Part shown: piece after piece, positions 1 to 5,797 of the stretch
Layout: every line of letters begins with the position of its first letter
Position numbering within the stretch: position 1 is the first letter of the stretch
From: Bacillota bacterium
Lineage (GTDB): Bacteria > Bacillota > Clostridia > Peptostreptococcales > Anaerovoracaceae
Assembly (NCBI GenBank): GCA_017431395.1
Contig: JAFRLD010000134.1
Coordinates: 1 to 5,797 of the forward strand
DNA: 5,797 nt
Direction: 5' to 3'
Translations under genes and position numbers: made by a program
The notes under the pieces: generated by a model
What the model saw: only the letters and a program-made list of their open reading frames with translations
Database searches by the model: none
What the model was told of the DNA's origin: nothing

Positions 1-225
1 ACCGAGGAAGAAGGGGCTAAGAAAGCCGTCGAATTCGTCAAGCAGCTGACCCGCGATGTCGGCCTGCCGACCTTCGCTTCCCTTGACCCTGACCCGGCGG
101 ACTTCCCGAAGCTCGCTGAGATGTCCGTGAACAACGGCTCGAACGAAGACAATCCGCGCCCGATGACCGCCCGGGATTACGAGATCCTTCTGGATATCGT
201 TTATAAGGATGGAGCCGAGGCATAA
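1..225 (+). CDS. Iron-containing alcohol dehydrogenase, C-terminal fragment (5' end outside window)
   Basis: The frame is open from base 1 and ends at TAA 223-225, giving 74 residues. They read as the C-terminal helical end of a group III (Fe-type) alcohol dehydrogenase: a helix ending VKQLTRDVGLPTF, then a proline-rich turn, then FPKLAEMSVNNGSNEDNPRP followed by MTARDYEILLDIVYKD. The 'LAEM...NPRPMT..DY..IL' pattern is the usual end of this family (DhaT, FucO and butanol dehydrogenase relatives), which interconverts alcohols and aldehydes or ketones with NAD(P)H in the cytoplasm. The metal-binding Asp/His residues and the nucleotide-binding domain lie upstream of the window, so neither substrate, cofactor nor intactness can be judged. 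The gene converges on the PFOR gene and is followed by a strong terminator. Family assignment is fairly secure; a specific substrate would be a guess. Confidence 0.8.
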   Translation, partial: TEEEGAKKAVEFVKQLTRDVGLPTFASLDPDPADFPKLAEMSVNNGSNEDNPRPMTARDYEILLDIVYKDGAEA

Positions 226-237
226 ATGCGTTTGCCT

Positions 238-402
238 TAAGCCGCCGATGCTGCGGCTTCACGCTTTCGCAGTAGTCGATAAAACCCACCGACTGTCTGA
301 AGGGCATCGCCCTGAGTTTCGGTGGGTTTCTATTCTCTATGAGTAAGTGTTGTGAGTTCACGACTGCGAGGACTTAGTGAAGCCGCAGCACGAAGGCGCT
401 TA
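238..402. repeat. Large nested imperfect palindrome in the convergent intergenic region
   Basis: Several arm pairs nest around one centre. Outermost, TAAGC-C-GCC (238-246) pairs with GGCGCTTA (395-402) with one bulged C. Next, TGCTGCGGCTTCAC (249-262) pairs exactly with GTGAAGCCGCAGCA (377-390). Next, CGCAG..TCG (268-278) pairs with CGACTGCG (361-368) with a 3-nt bulge. Innermost is the terminator stem (282-292 / 319-329) with its own AGGGC/GCCCT hairpin. The two unpaired sides are asymmetric; the right one has a 31-nt stretch (330-360). The outer right arm includes the PFOR stop codon (400-402). The element could be a compound convergent terminator, a structured 3' end shared by both transcripts, or a small mobile palindrome. 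CGA occurs directly outside both 14-bp arms (246-248, 391-393), which is too short to count as a target duplication on its own. Confidence 0.75.
282..329. terminator. Bidirectional intrinsic terminator between the convergent genes
   Basis: AAACCCACCGA (282-292) pairs perfectly over 11 bp with TCGGTGGGTTT (319-329), and a second short hairpin, AGGGC-ATC-GCCCT (301-313), sits in the loop. Read on the + strand the stem is followed by TTTCTATTCTCT; on the - strand its 3' arm ends in GGGTTTTATC. It can therefore stop the alcohol dehydrogenase transcript from the left and the PFOR transcript from the right. It lies 57 bp past the dehydrogenase stop codon and about 70 bp past the PFOR stop codon. 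The T-tracts are short and interrupted, especially on the + strand, so efficiency is uncertain. Confidence 0.8.
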
Positions 403-3400
403 CATCTCTTCCTGCTTCTTAAATGTCTTGTAACGCTCCATAGCGTCGTCTGAAGCCTGCTTGAACAACTTCTCCGCATTCTCCGGGAAGGTGATCTTAA
501 GCGCCGCGTAACGGTTCTCACCGTCGAGGAAGTCCTCGTAGGCGATGCAAGGCACCTTGCAGTCTACGCACATCTTGTGGTCTTCCAGATCCGGATTGTA
601 ACGGTACAGAGGCCAGTAGCCGGACTGGACCGCACGCTTCATCTCTTCCTGTACGTTCTGCATACCGCTCTTGATGCCGTGTACCGTACAAGGTGTGTAG
701 GCGACAATGACCGACGGGCCTTTGTGTTCCTCTGCCTCACGGATCGCCTTGATCAGCTGGTTCATATCCGCGCCCATAGCTACGGAAGCCACATAGACGT
801 CGCCGTAGGTCTTCAGGATCTGCGCGATATCCTTCTTTCTGGTCTTCTTGCCGGAAGCCTGGAACTCTGCTACTGCTCCGAGCGGGGTCGCCTTCGAGCT
901 CTGTCCGCCGGTATTGGAGTAGACTTCATTATCGATGATGAAGACGTTGATGTCCTCACCGGTAGCGATGACGTGGTCCAGGCCGCCATAGCCGATATCA
1001 TAAGCCCAGCCGTCTCCGCCATACATCCAGAAGCTCTTCTTGCAGAGGTAGTCCTTGCGGCGCAGGATCTTCCTGGCCAGCTCGAAGGACCGTGGCGTCA
1101 GGTCTTCCTGGAAGGCATCTTCCACAGCCATCTCTTCCAGCTCCGCGACCAGCAGATCGGTCGCCTCACGGGAAGCGTCGATATCATCATACGTATCGAT
1201 CCAATCGATGGCGTATTCGCTGCGGGTCAGCTCGATGTATTCCAGCACCTGCTCCTTCAGCTTCTCACGCTGCTGCCGCACGGAAAGAAGCATACCCAGA
1301 GCGAGCTCCGCGTTGTTCTCGAAGAGGGAGTTGGTCCAGGCTACGCCGTAGCCCCTCTTGTTCTTGCAGTATGGGATACCCGGCATACCGCTGCCCCATG
1401 CCTGGGAGCAGCCCGTACCGTTCGCCCAGTAGATCTGCGCACCGAAGAGCTGTGTCAGCAGTTTCGCATAAGGCGTCTCGCCGCAGCCCGCGCAGGCCGC
1501 TGAGAATTCCACCAAAGGCTGGCGGAACTGGCTGCCCTTCACCGAGTACGGTGAGAACAGGTCGCCCTTGTCGGTCAGGTTCAATGCATATTCCCAACGT
1601 GCCTGGGAATCCCCGGTCGGATTGGCCGGCTGCATCTCGATAGCCTTACCCTTGGCCGGGCAGACCGGGATACAGCTTCCGCAGCCGGTGCAGTCGTACT
1701 GAGAGATCTGCAGGCTATAGAAATACTTGTTGCCATCTTTCGATTTATAGCTTCGAAGCGGGGTCACGGTGAAGCCCGTAGGTGCATCCGCCGCTTCCTC
1801 TGCGTTCAGGATATAAGGCCGGATCGCCGCGTGCGGGCAGACGAAAGCGCAGCGGTTGCACTGGTTGCAGATCTCCGCCTTCCAATGCGGTACATGAACT
1901 GCCAGGCCTCGCTTCTCCCATGCGGTGACGCCCATCTCGATCTGGCCGTCCTTCATGGTAGCAAGGATGCTGGTCGGCAGGTCATCGCCCTGCTGCCGGT
2001 TGATCGGATCCACGATGTTGCGGATCATCCACGGCCGGCTCTCGTCTTCCATCTCTTCTTCCACTTCCAGGTCAGCCCAGGCCGGATCCACTTCGATCTT
2101 CACGAAGCCCTCCACGCCGGCTTCCACCGCCTGGATGTTCTTCTGGACGACGGCATTGCCCTTAGCTCTGTATTTGCTCTTGACAGCCTTGATCATCTCA
2201 GAGACGGCCTGTGCCACCGGAATGACACCGGTGATGGTGAAGAAGGCCGACTGCAGGATCGAGTTCTTGTGGCTGCCGAGCCCAAGTTCCTCTGCGATCT
2301 TCGTCGCATTGATGATGTACAGATTGATATTCCGCTCTGCCAGCAGTTTCTTGTCCGAAGGCCAGAGTTCCTTCGCCACATCCTCCGGCTTCCAGGGGCA
2401 GTCGATCAGCAGCGTGCCGCCCGGTTTGATCTCCTCCACGATCCGGTAATCGTCCAGATAGTGGTGGTTATGGCAGGCAACGAAGTCCGCGTTCTTGACA
2501 TAGTAGGAACTGCGGATCGGATTCTTGCTGAATCTCAGGTGAGACTTGGTGGTACCCAGCGTCTTCTTCGCGTCGTATTCGAAGTAAGCCTGGCCATACA
2601 TCTCGGTCGTATTGTTGATGATCTCTACGGTACTCTTGTTGGCTCCAACGGTACCATCGCCTCCGAGTCCCCAGAATTTGCATTCTACGGTGTCATCGTC
2701 CTGCAGGACGAAAGGCTTCAGGGGCAGGGATTTGTGTGTCAGGTCATCGATAATACCTACCGTGAACCCGTCGATCGGCTCCTCGGCGATCAGGTTATCA
2801 AAGGCTGCCACGATCTGAGAAGGATCTGTATCCTTCGAGCTCAGGCCATAACGTCCTCCATAGATCTCTATATTGCGCTTCGCCTTGAACACGGCCGTGC
2901 AGACGTCCTCATAGAGCGGCTCTCCCAGAGCGCCCATGTCCTTGCAGCGGTCCAGTACAGCGATCCGCTCTACCGTCTGCGGGATGGCATCCAGCAGATG
3001 CTTCGCAGAGAACGGCCGGTACAGATGGACCTGTACGAAGCCGACCTTGCGGCCTTCCCTTCTCAGGGCATCCACCGCCTGCTGGACTGCTCCTGTGACG
3101 GAACCCATGGCGATGACGATGTCCGTTGCCTCGGGATCGCCATAATAATTGAAGAGCTGATAATCACGTCCGGTGATCTTGTTGATCTTATGGAAATACT
3201 TCTCGACGATCTCCGGCAGGTCTGCGTAATCCTGGTTGTTGGCCTCACGGACCTGGAAGTAGATATCGCCGTTCTGTACGGTATTCCGCAGGGTCGGGTG
3301 CTCCGGGTTCAGAGCCCGGTCCTTAAAGTCCGCCAGGGCTCTCTTATCCATCAGGTCTGTGATCTTATCCATATCCGGGAGTTCGATCTTGTTGATCTCA

Positions 3401-3948
3401 TGGGATGTCCGGAATCCATCGAAGAAGTGCATGAAAGGAATGCTGGCTTCCATAGCCGCCAGATGTGCTACCGGCGCCAGATCGATGATCTCCTGAACAC
3501 TTGCGGTACAGTACTGGGCGAAGCCCGTTTCCCTGCAGGCCATGACATCGGAATGATCACCGAAGATACTCATGGCGTGGGTCCCTACTGTACGAGCCGC
3601 TACGTGCAGGACGACCGGATGGCGTTCACCGGCGATTCGGTACAGTACCGGGATCATCAGCATCAAGCCCTGAGATGATGTGTAGCTGGTAGCCATGGCA
3701 CCGGTCTGGATCGCACCGTGGACCGCACCGATGGCGCCCGCCTCAGACTGCATCTCCGTCAGGGTCACCGTCTGATCAAAAATGTTTTTTCTCCCCTCGG
3801 CCGACCACTTATCTGTCAGCGTCGCCATGGGCGAAGATGGGGTGATCGGATAGATCGCCGCTACCTCTGTGAACGGATACGCCATATATGCGGCGGCTTC
3901 GTTTCCGTCCATCGTAGCGAATCTTTTGCCTTCAGCATTCTCTGCCAT
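400..3948 (-). CDS. nifJ: Pyruvate:ferredoxin (flavodoxin) oxidoreductase, full-length single-chain enzyme
   Basis: This 1182-residue cytoplasmic enzyme converts pyruvate, CoA and oxidised ferredoxin to acetyl-CoA, CO2 and reduced ferredoxin. Its length is normal for the single-chain homodimeric form. Domains in order: N-terminal pyrimidine-binding domain with YPITPSSPM (33-41), SEAGA (68-72) and R119 of the AART motif, matching the Thr, Glu and Arg of the Desulfovibrio africanus active site; domain II (about 270-385); gamma domain opening with GLGGDGTVGANKS (427-439); EKR segment (WEKRG 677-681); and a two-cluster ferredoxin domain with cysteines 694/697/700/704 and 753/756/759/763. The thiamine diphosphate domain follows, with proximal-cluster cysteines 819, 822, 847 and 1087 and the cofactor motif GGDGWAYDIGYGG (977-989) plus NEVYSNTGGQSSK (1007-1019). 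All expected cofactor ligands are present, so it should be active. The start is the ATG at 3946-3948, behind a GAGGAG site. One oddity is a Cys-x2-Cys-x3-Cys motif at 1127-1134. The gene almost lacks TTA, CTA and TCA codons over long stretches, which indicates strong codon bias and probably high expression. Confidence 0.97.
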   Translation of the reverse strand: MAENAEGKRFATMDGNEAAAYMAYPFTEVAAIYPITPSSPMATLTDKWSAEGRKNIFDQTVTLTEMQSEAGAIGAVHGAIQTGAMATSYTSSQGLMLMIPVLYRIAGERHPVVLHVAARTVGTHAMSIFGDHSDVMACRETGFAQYCTASVQEIIDLAPVAHLAAMEASIPFMHFFDGFRTSHEINKIELPDMDKITDLMDKRALADFKDRALNPEHPTLRNTVQNGDIYFQVREANNQDYADLPEIVEKYFHKINKITGRDYQLFNYYGDPEATDIVIAMGSVTGAVQQAVDALRREGRKVGFVQVHLYRPFSAKHLLDAIPQTVERIAVLDRCKDMGALGEPLYEDVCTAVFKAKRNIEIYGGRYGLSSKDTDPSQIVAAFDNLIAEEPIDGFTVGIIDDLTHKSLPLKPFVLQDDDTVECKFWGLGGDGTVGANKSTVEIINNTTEMYGQAYFEYDAKKTLGTTKSHLRFSKNPIRSSYYVKNADFVACHNHHYLDDYRIVEEIKPGGTLLIDCPWKPEDVAKELWPSDKKLLAERNINLYIINATKIAEELGLGSHKNSILQSAFFTITGVIPVAQAVSEMIKAVKSKYRAKGNAVVQKNIQAVEAGVEGFVKIEVDPAWADLEVEEEMEDESRPWMIRNIVDPINRQQGDDLPTSILATMKDGQIEMGVTAWEKRGLAVHVPHWKAEICNQCNRCAFVCPHAAIRPYILNAEEAADAPTGFTVTPLRSYKSKDGNKYFYSLQISQYDCTGCGSCIPVCPAKGKAIEMQPANPTGDSQARWEYALNLTDKGDLFSPYSVKGSQFRQPLVEFSAACAGCGETPYAKLLTQLFGAQIYWANGTGCSQAWGSGMPGIPYCKNKRGYGVAWTNSLFENNAELALGMLLSVRQQREKLKEQVLEYIELTRSEYAIDWIDTYDDIDASREATDLLVAELEEMAVEDAFQEDLTPRSFELARKILRRKDYLCKKSFWMYGGDGWAYDIGYGGLDHVIATGEDINVFIIDNEVYSNTGGQSSKATPLGAVAEFQASGKKTRKKDIAQILKTYGDVYVASVAMGADMNQLIKAIREAEEHKGPSVIVAYTPCTVHGIKSGMQNVQEEMKRAVQSGYWPLYRYNPDLEDHKMCVDCKVPCIAYEDFLDGENRYAALKITFPENAEKLFKQASDDAMERYKTFKKQEEM

Positions 3949-3957
3949 TTATTTGTT

Positions 3958-3963
3958 CTCCTC
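3958..3963 (-). promoter_or_regulatory. Ribosome binding site of the PFOR gene
   Basis: On the - strand GAGGAG lies 9 nt upstream of the ATG at 3946-3948. It is a strong Shine-Dalgarno match at normal spacing. It fixes the chosen start, and the MAENAEGKRFATMDGNEA N-terminus agrees with family length. Confidence 0.85.
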
Positions 3964-3966
3964 ACT

Positions 3967-4001
3967 TACTATAAGTATGTATAACACGTTAACTTATACT
4001 A
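3967..4001. promoter_or_regulatory. Inverted repeat over the PFOR -10 box and predicted start point: candidate operator
   Basis: TACTATAAGT (3967-3976) and ACTTATACTA (3992-4001) form 10-bp arms with one mismatch and a 15-bp spacer. The spacer itself holds part of a smaller dyad, TAAC-AC-GTTA (3982-3991). The right arm overlaps the proposed -10 box and the repeat spans the expected transcription start, which is where a repressor could act. Because most of the upstream arm would not be transcribed, a DNA operator is more likely than an RNA hairpin. The region is very AT-rich, so a chance repeat is possible, and no regulator can be named. It is not a clean match to the TTGTTAA-type Rex site. 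Confidence 0.4.
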
Positions 4002-4027
4002 TAAAACAATCCTGCATAAAAAGTCAA
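3998..4027 (-). promoter_or_regulatory. Sigma-A-type promoter for the PFOR gene
   Basis: Read on the - strand, TTGACT (4027-4022) is followed after 18 bp by TATAGT (4003-3998); a 17-bp alternative gives TTATAG. The -35 box matches the TTGACA consensus at five of six positions and the -10 box matches TATAAT at five of six if TATAGT is used. Transcription would start near 3990, leaving a 5' leader of about 42 nt. The promoter starts only 9 bp after the tex stop codon, so PFOR has its own promoter despite the closeness of the two genes. Confidence 0.7.
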
Positions 4028-4035
4028 TTGAAAGC

Positions 4036-5797
4036 TTAAATAAGCATCGTCAGGGAGATCTTCTGACGCTCTTTATCCACACCCAGCACCTTCACTTTCA
4101 CCGTATCTCCCACGGACACCACATCCATCGGATGGGAGATGTACTTCCGGCTCATCTGGGAAATATGCACCAGGCCGTCCTGCTTGACCCCGATGTCCAC
4201 GAAGGCACCGAAGTCCACCACATTGCGGACCGTACCCTCCATCTCCATGCCCTCTTCGAGATCCTCGAAGGACCGGACATCATTTCTGAAGACCACCGGA
4301 GGCGCGTCCTCTCTCGGGTCTCTGGCCGGCTTCTTTAGCTCCGCGATGATATCGTTCAGCGTCATCCGCCCGATCTGCATATCTTCGGCCATGGCCTTCA
4401 CGCTGTCCGCGAGCCTGCCGGAGGTATCCTCCTTCTCCTGCATGGCTGCCTTAAGCCCCTCGAGGCCGACCTTGCGGCCGCGGCGGCTATGGCTCTCACG
4501 TTTCACAGGATACGCCTCCATGATCTTTTCATCGAGATGGGCTGCTCCTCCGGAGACGATATCCGCGTCTGTGATGCCCACCTTGTCCATGATCCGGCGG
4601 GTCACCTCATAGGATTCCGGATGGACTGAAGTCCCGTCCAGCGGTTCCTTACCGCCGCTGATCCTGAGGAACCCCGCGCACTGCTCGAACGCCTTCGGAC
4701 CAAGCCCCGACACCTTCAGAAGCTCCCTGCGTTTCTCGAAGCGTCCATTCTCCTCCCGGTAAGCCACGATATTCTTCGCGACCGCCGGCTTGATCCCGGC
4801 TATATAGGAAAGCAGCGATGGCGATGCCGTATTCAGATCGACGCCAACGCGGTTGACACAGTTCTCGACGACCCCGGTCAGCGCCCCGTCCAGCAGCTTC
4901 TGGTTGATGTCGTGCTGATACTGGCCGACACCGATGTGCTTCGGATCGATCTTGACGAGCTCCGCCAGCGGATCCTGCAGGCGCCGGCCGAGGGACATGG
5001 CTCCTCTCGTGGTCACATCCAGATTCGGATATTCCTCCGCCGCCAGTTTGGAAGCGGAGTACACGGAGGCTCCCGCCTCATTTACGATGGTGTACTGGAT
5101 CGGCAGCCCGGTCTTCTTCAGGAATCCCGCCACGACCTCCTCCGTCTCTCTGGAGGCCGTTCCGTTCCCGATGACGATGATATCGCATCCGTATTTATCG
5201 ATGATCTTCTTCAGGGTCCGCTCCGTTCCGGCGATATCTTCCCGCGGTTTCGTCGGATAGACCGTTCCGTAAGCGAGGAGTTTTCCCGTGCCGTTCAGCG
5301 CAGCCACCTTGCAGCCGGTCCGGTAGCCCGGGTCGATGCTGATGATCCTCTTGTTCCTTACCGGCGGTGCCATCAGCAGATTCTCCGTATTCTTCGCGAA
5401 CACCTTCACCGCCTCCGCTTCTGCGCGTTCGGTCAGGAGATTTCTCATCTCTCGCTCAACGGACGGTGCGATCAGCCGTTTATACGAATCCTCTATCGTC
5501 TTCTGCAGAAGCTCCGTGTAGATGCTCCGGGGGTTCGTGATGATCTGCTCCTCGATCTTTTCCAAAATGATCTGCGGTTCGATCTCCACCCGGACCTTAA
5601 GCTTCTTTTCTTTCTCTCCCCGGTTGATGGCCAGTACCCGGTGGTTCGGGATCTTGCGGATCGGCTCCGTCCGGTCGTAATACATTTCGTAGACGGTCTT
5701 CTCCTCCGGGTCAGTGGCCTCCGTCAGGATGGACCCCTTGTCCCAGGTCAGCGTCCGGATCTCCTCGGCCCGGTCCGCGTCGTCCGCGATCTCTTCG
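4036..5797 (-). CDS. tex: Tex family S1 RNA-binding transcription accessory protein, C-terminal three quarters (N-terminus outside window)
   Basis: The frame stays open to the right edge, with the first full codon at 5796-5794, giving 586 residues before the stop at 4036-4038. An internal ATG at 5685 is not the start: the preceding 37 residues (EEIADDADRAEEIR onwards) already align with Tex. Domains, numbered from the first visible residue: the helical region with YYDRTEPIRKIPNHR (39-53); a YqgF/RuvC-like fold opening at RIISIDPGYRTG (150-161); the family signature SLGRRLQDPLAELV (268-281) followed by IDPKHIGVGQYQHD (283-296); helix-hairpin-helix motifs around NTASPSLLSYIAGI and SGLGPKAFEQCAGF (about 322-377); and a C-terminal S1 domain (about 512-584) with DFGAFVDIG and GLVHIS. 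Tex is a cytoplasmic nucleic-acid-binding protein linked to transcription and RNA metabolism; the RuvC-like domain is not established as a nuclease. About 130-150 N-terminal residues are missing relative to the usual 710-780. The protein ends immediately after the S1 domain (ISLTMLI), without the tail seen in some homologues. It lies upstream of PFOR on the same strand with an 87-bp gap. Confidence 0.96.
   Translation of the reverse strand, partial: EEIADDADRAEEIRTLTWDKGSILTEATDPEEKTVYEMYYDRTEPIRKIPNHRVLAINRGEKEKKLKVRVEIEPQIILEKIEEQIITNPRSIYTELLQKTIEDSYKRLIAPSVEREMRNLLTERAEAEAVKVFAKNTENLLMAPPVRNKRIISIDPGYRTGCKVAALNGTGKLLAYGTVYPTKPREDIAGTERTLKKIIDKYGCDIIVIGNGTASRETEEVVAGFLKKTGLPIQYTIVNEAGASVYSASKLAAEEYPNLDVTTRGAMSLGRRLQDPLAELVKIDPKHIGVGQYQHDINQKLLDGALTGVVENCVNRVGVDLNTASPSLLSYIAGIKPAVAKNIVAYREENGRFEKRRELLKVSGLGPKAFEQCAGFLRISGGKEPLDGTSVHPESYEVTRRIMDKVGITDADIVSGGAAHLDEKIMEAYPVKRESHSRRGRKVGLEGLKAAMQEKEDTSGRLADSVKAMAEDMQIGRMTLNDIIAELKKPARDPREDAPPVVFRNDVRSFEDLEEGMEMEGTVRNVVDFGAFVDIGVKQDGLVHISQMSRKYISHPMDVVSVGDTVKVKVLGVDKERQKISLTMLI

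Noticed and set aside
339..377. 13-codon + strand reading frame (MSKCCEFTTART) within the intergenic palindrome
   Set aside because: It lies just downstream of the terminator stem, has only a weak GGTGGG upstream that is buried in that stem, and is short enough to be chance.
577..1503. 308-codon open frame on the + strand, antisense to PFOR
   Set aside because: Same codon register and same cause as the longer antisense frame. The product is a back-translation shadow of the PFOR thiamine diphosphate domain, without any family resemblance.
1831..3678. 615-codon open frame on the + strand, antisense to PFOR
   Set aside because: Its codons lie in exact register with the PFOR codons, so a stop would require TTA, CTA or TCA in PFOR. 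PFOR avoids these rare codons, which leaves the opposite strand open. The translation shows no recognisable domain, while PFOR on the other strand is unambiguous.
3967..4001. Rex repressor site in the PFOR promoter
   Set aside because: The known Rex consensus has TTGTTAA and TTAACAA half sites. Only a TAAC/GTTA core is present here, with the wrong flanks and spacing, so the regulator is left unnamed.
4139..4612. 157-codon + strand open frame inside tex
   Set aside because: It is antisense to the conserved S1 and helix-hairpin-helix part of Tex, is serine-rich low-complexity in translation, and has no ribosome binding site or family similarity that I can see.
4036..5685. Taking the ATG at 5685 as the tex start, giving a complete 549-residue protein
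   Set aside because: The frame is open upstream to the window edge, and the 37 upstream codons encode a typical Tex sequence leading into the conserved YYDRTEPIRKIP motif. The gene is simply cut by the window.

Overview
This window looks like ordinary chromosomal DNA of an anaerobic, fermentative bacterium, most likely a Firmicute of the clostridial or erysipelotrichial type. The basis is a full-length single-chain pyruvate:ferredoxin oxidoreductase (PFOR) next to an iron-type alcohol dehydrogenase, a GAGGAG ribosome binding site, a sigma-A-like promoter, and moderately GC-rich genes separated by an AT-rich promoter gap. I cannot place it to genus.

Layout. (1) 1-225, + strand: the last 74 codons of a probable iron-containing alcohol dehydrogenase. 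(2) 226-399: a convergent intergenic region dominated by secondary structure. At its core is a bidirectional terminator (282-329), enclosed by an exact 14-bp inverted repeat (249-262 / 377-390) and further imperfect arms. Together these make one nested palindrome of about 165 bp that reaches into the PFOR stop codon. (3) 400-3948, - strand: nifJ/por, the complete 1182-residue PFOR. (4) 3949-4035: an 87-bp AT-rich gap with the PFOR ribosome binding site, a good promoter, and an inverted repeat over the -10 box and predicted start point that could be an operator. (5) 4036-5797, - strand: the C-terminal 586 codons of the S1/RuvC-fold RNA-binding protein Tex, running off the right edge.

Function. 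PFOR oxidises pyruvate to acetyl-CoA and reduces ferredoxin. The alcohol dehydrogenase could plausibly reoxidise NAD(P)H at the end of the same fermentative network, but the two genes converge and are separated by a terminator, so they are not an operon. Tex is a housekeeping factor upstream of PFOR on the same strand. PFOR has its own promoter, though no tex terminator is visible, so some read-through is possible.

I found no CRISPR array, transposase, tRNA, rRNA or evident novel multi-gene system. The items most worth a second look are the large nested palindrome at 238-402, an unusual three-cysteine motif near the PFOR C-terminus, and the inverted repeat in the PFOR promoter.
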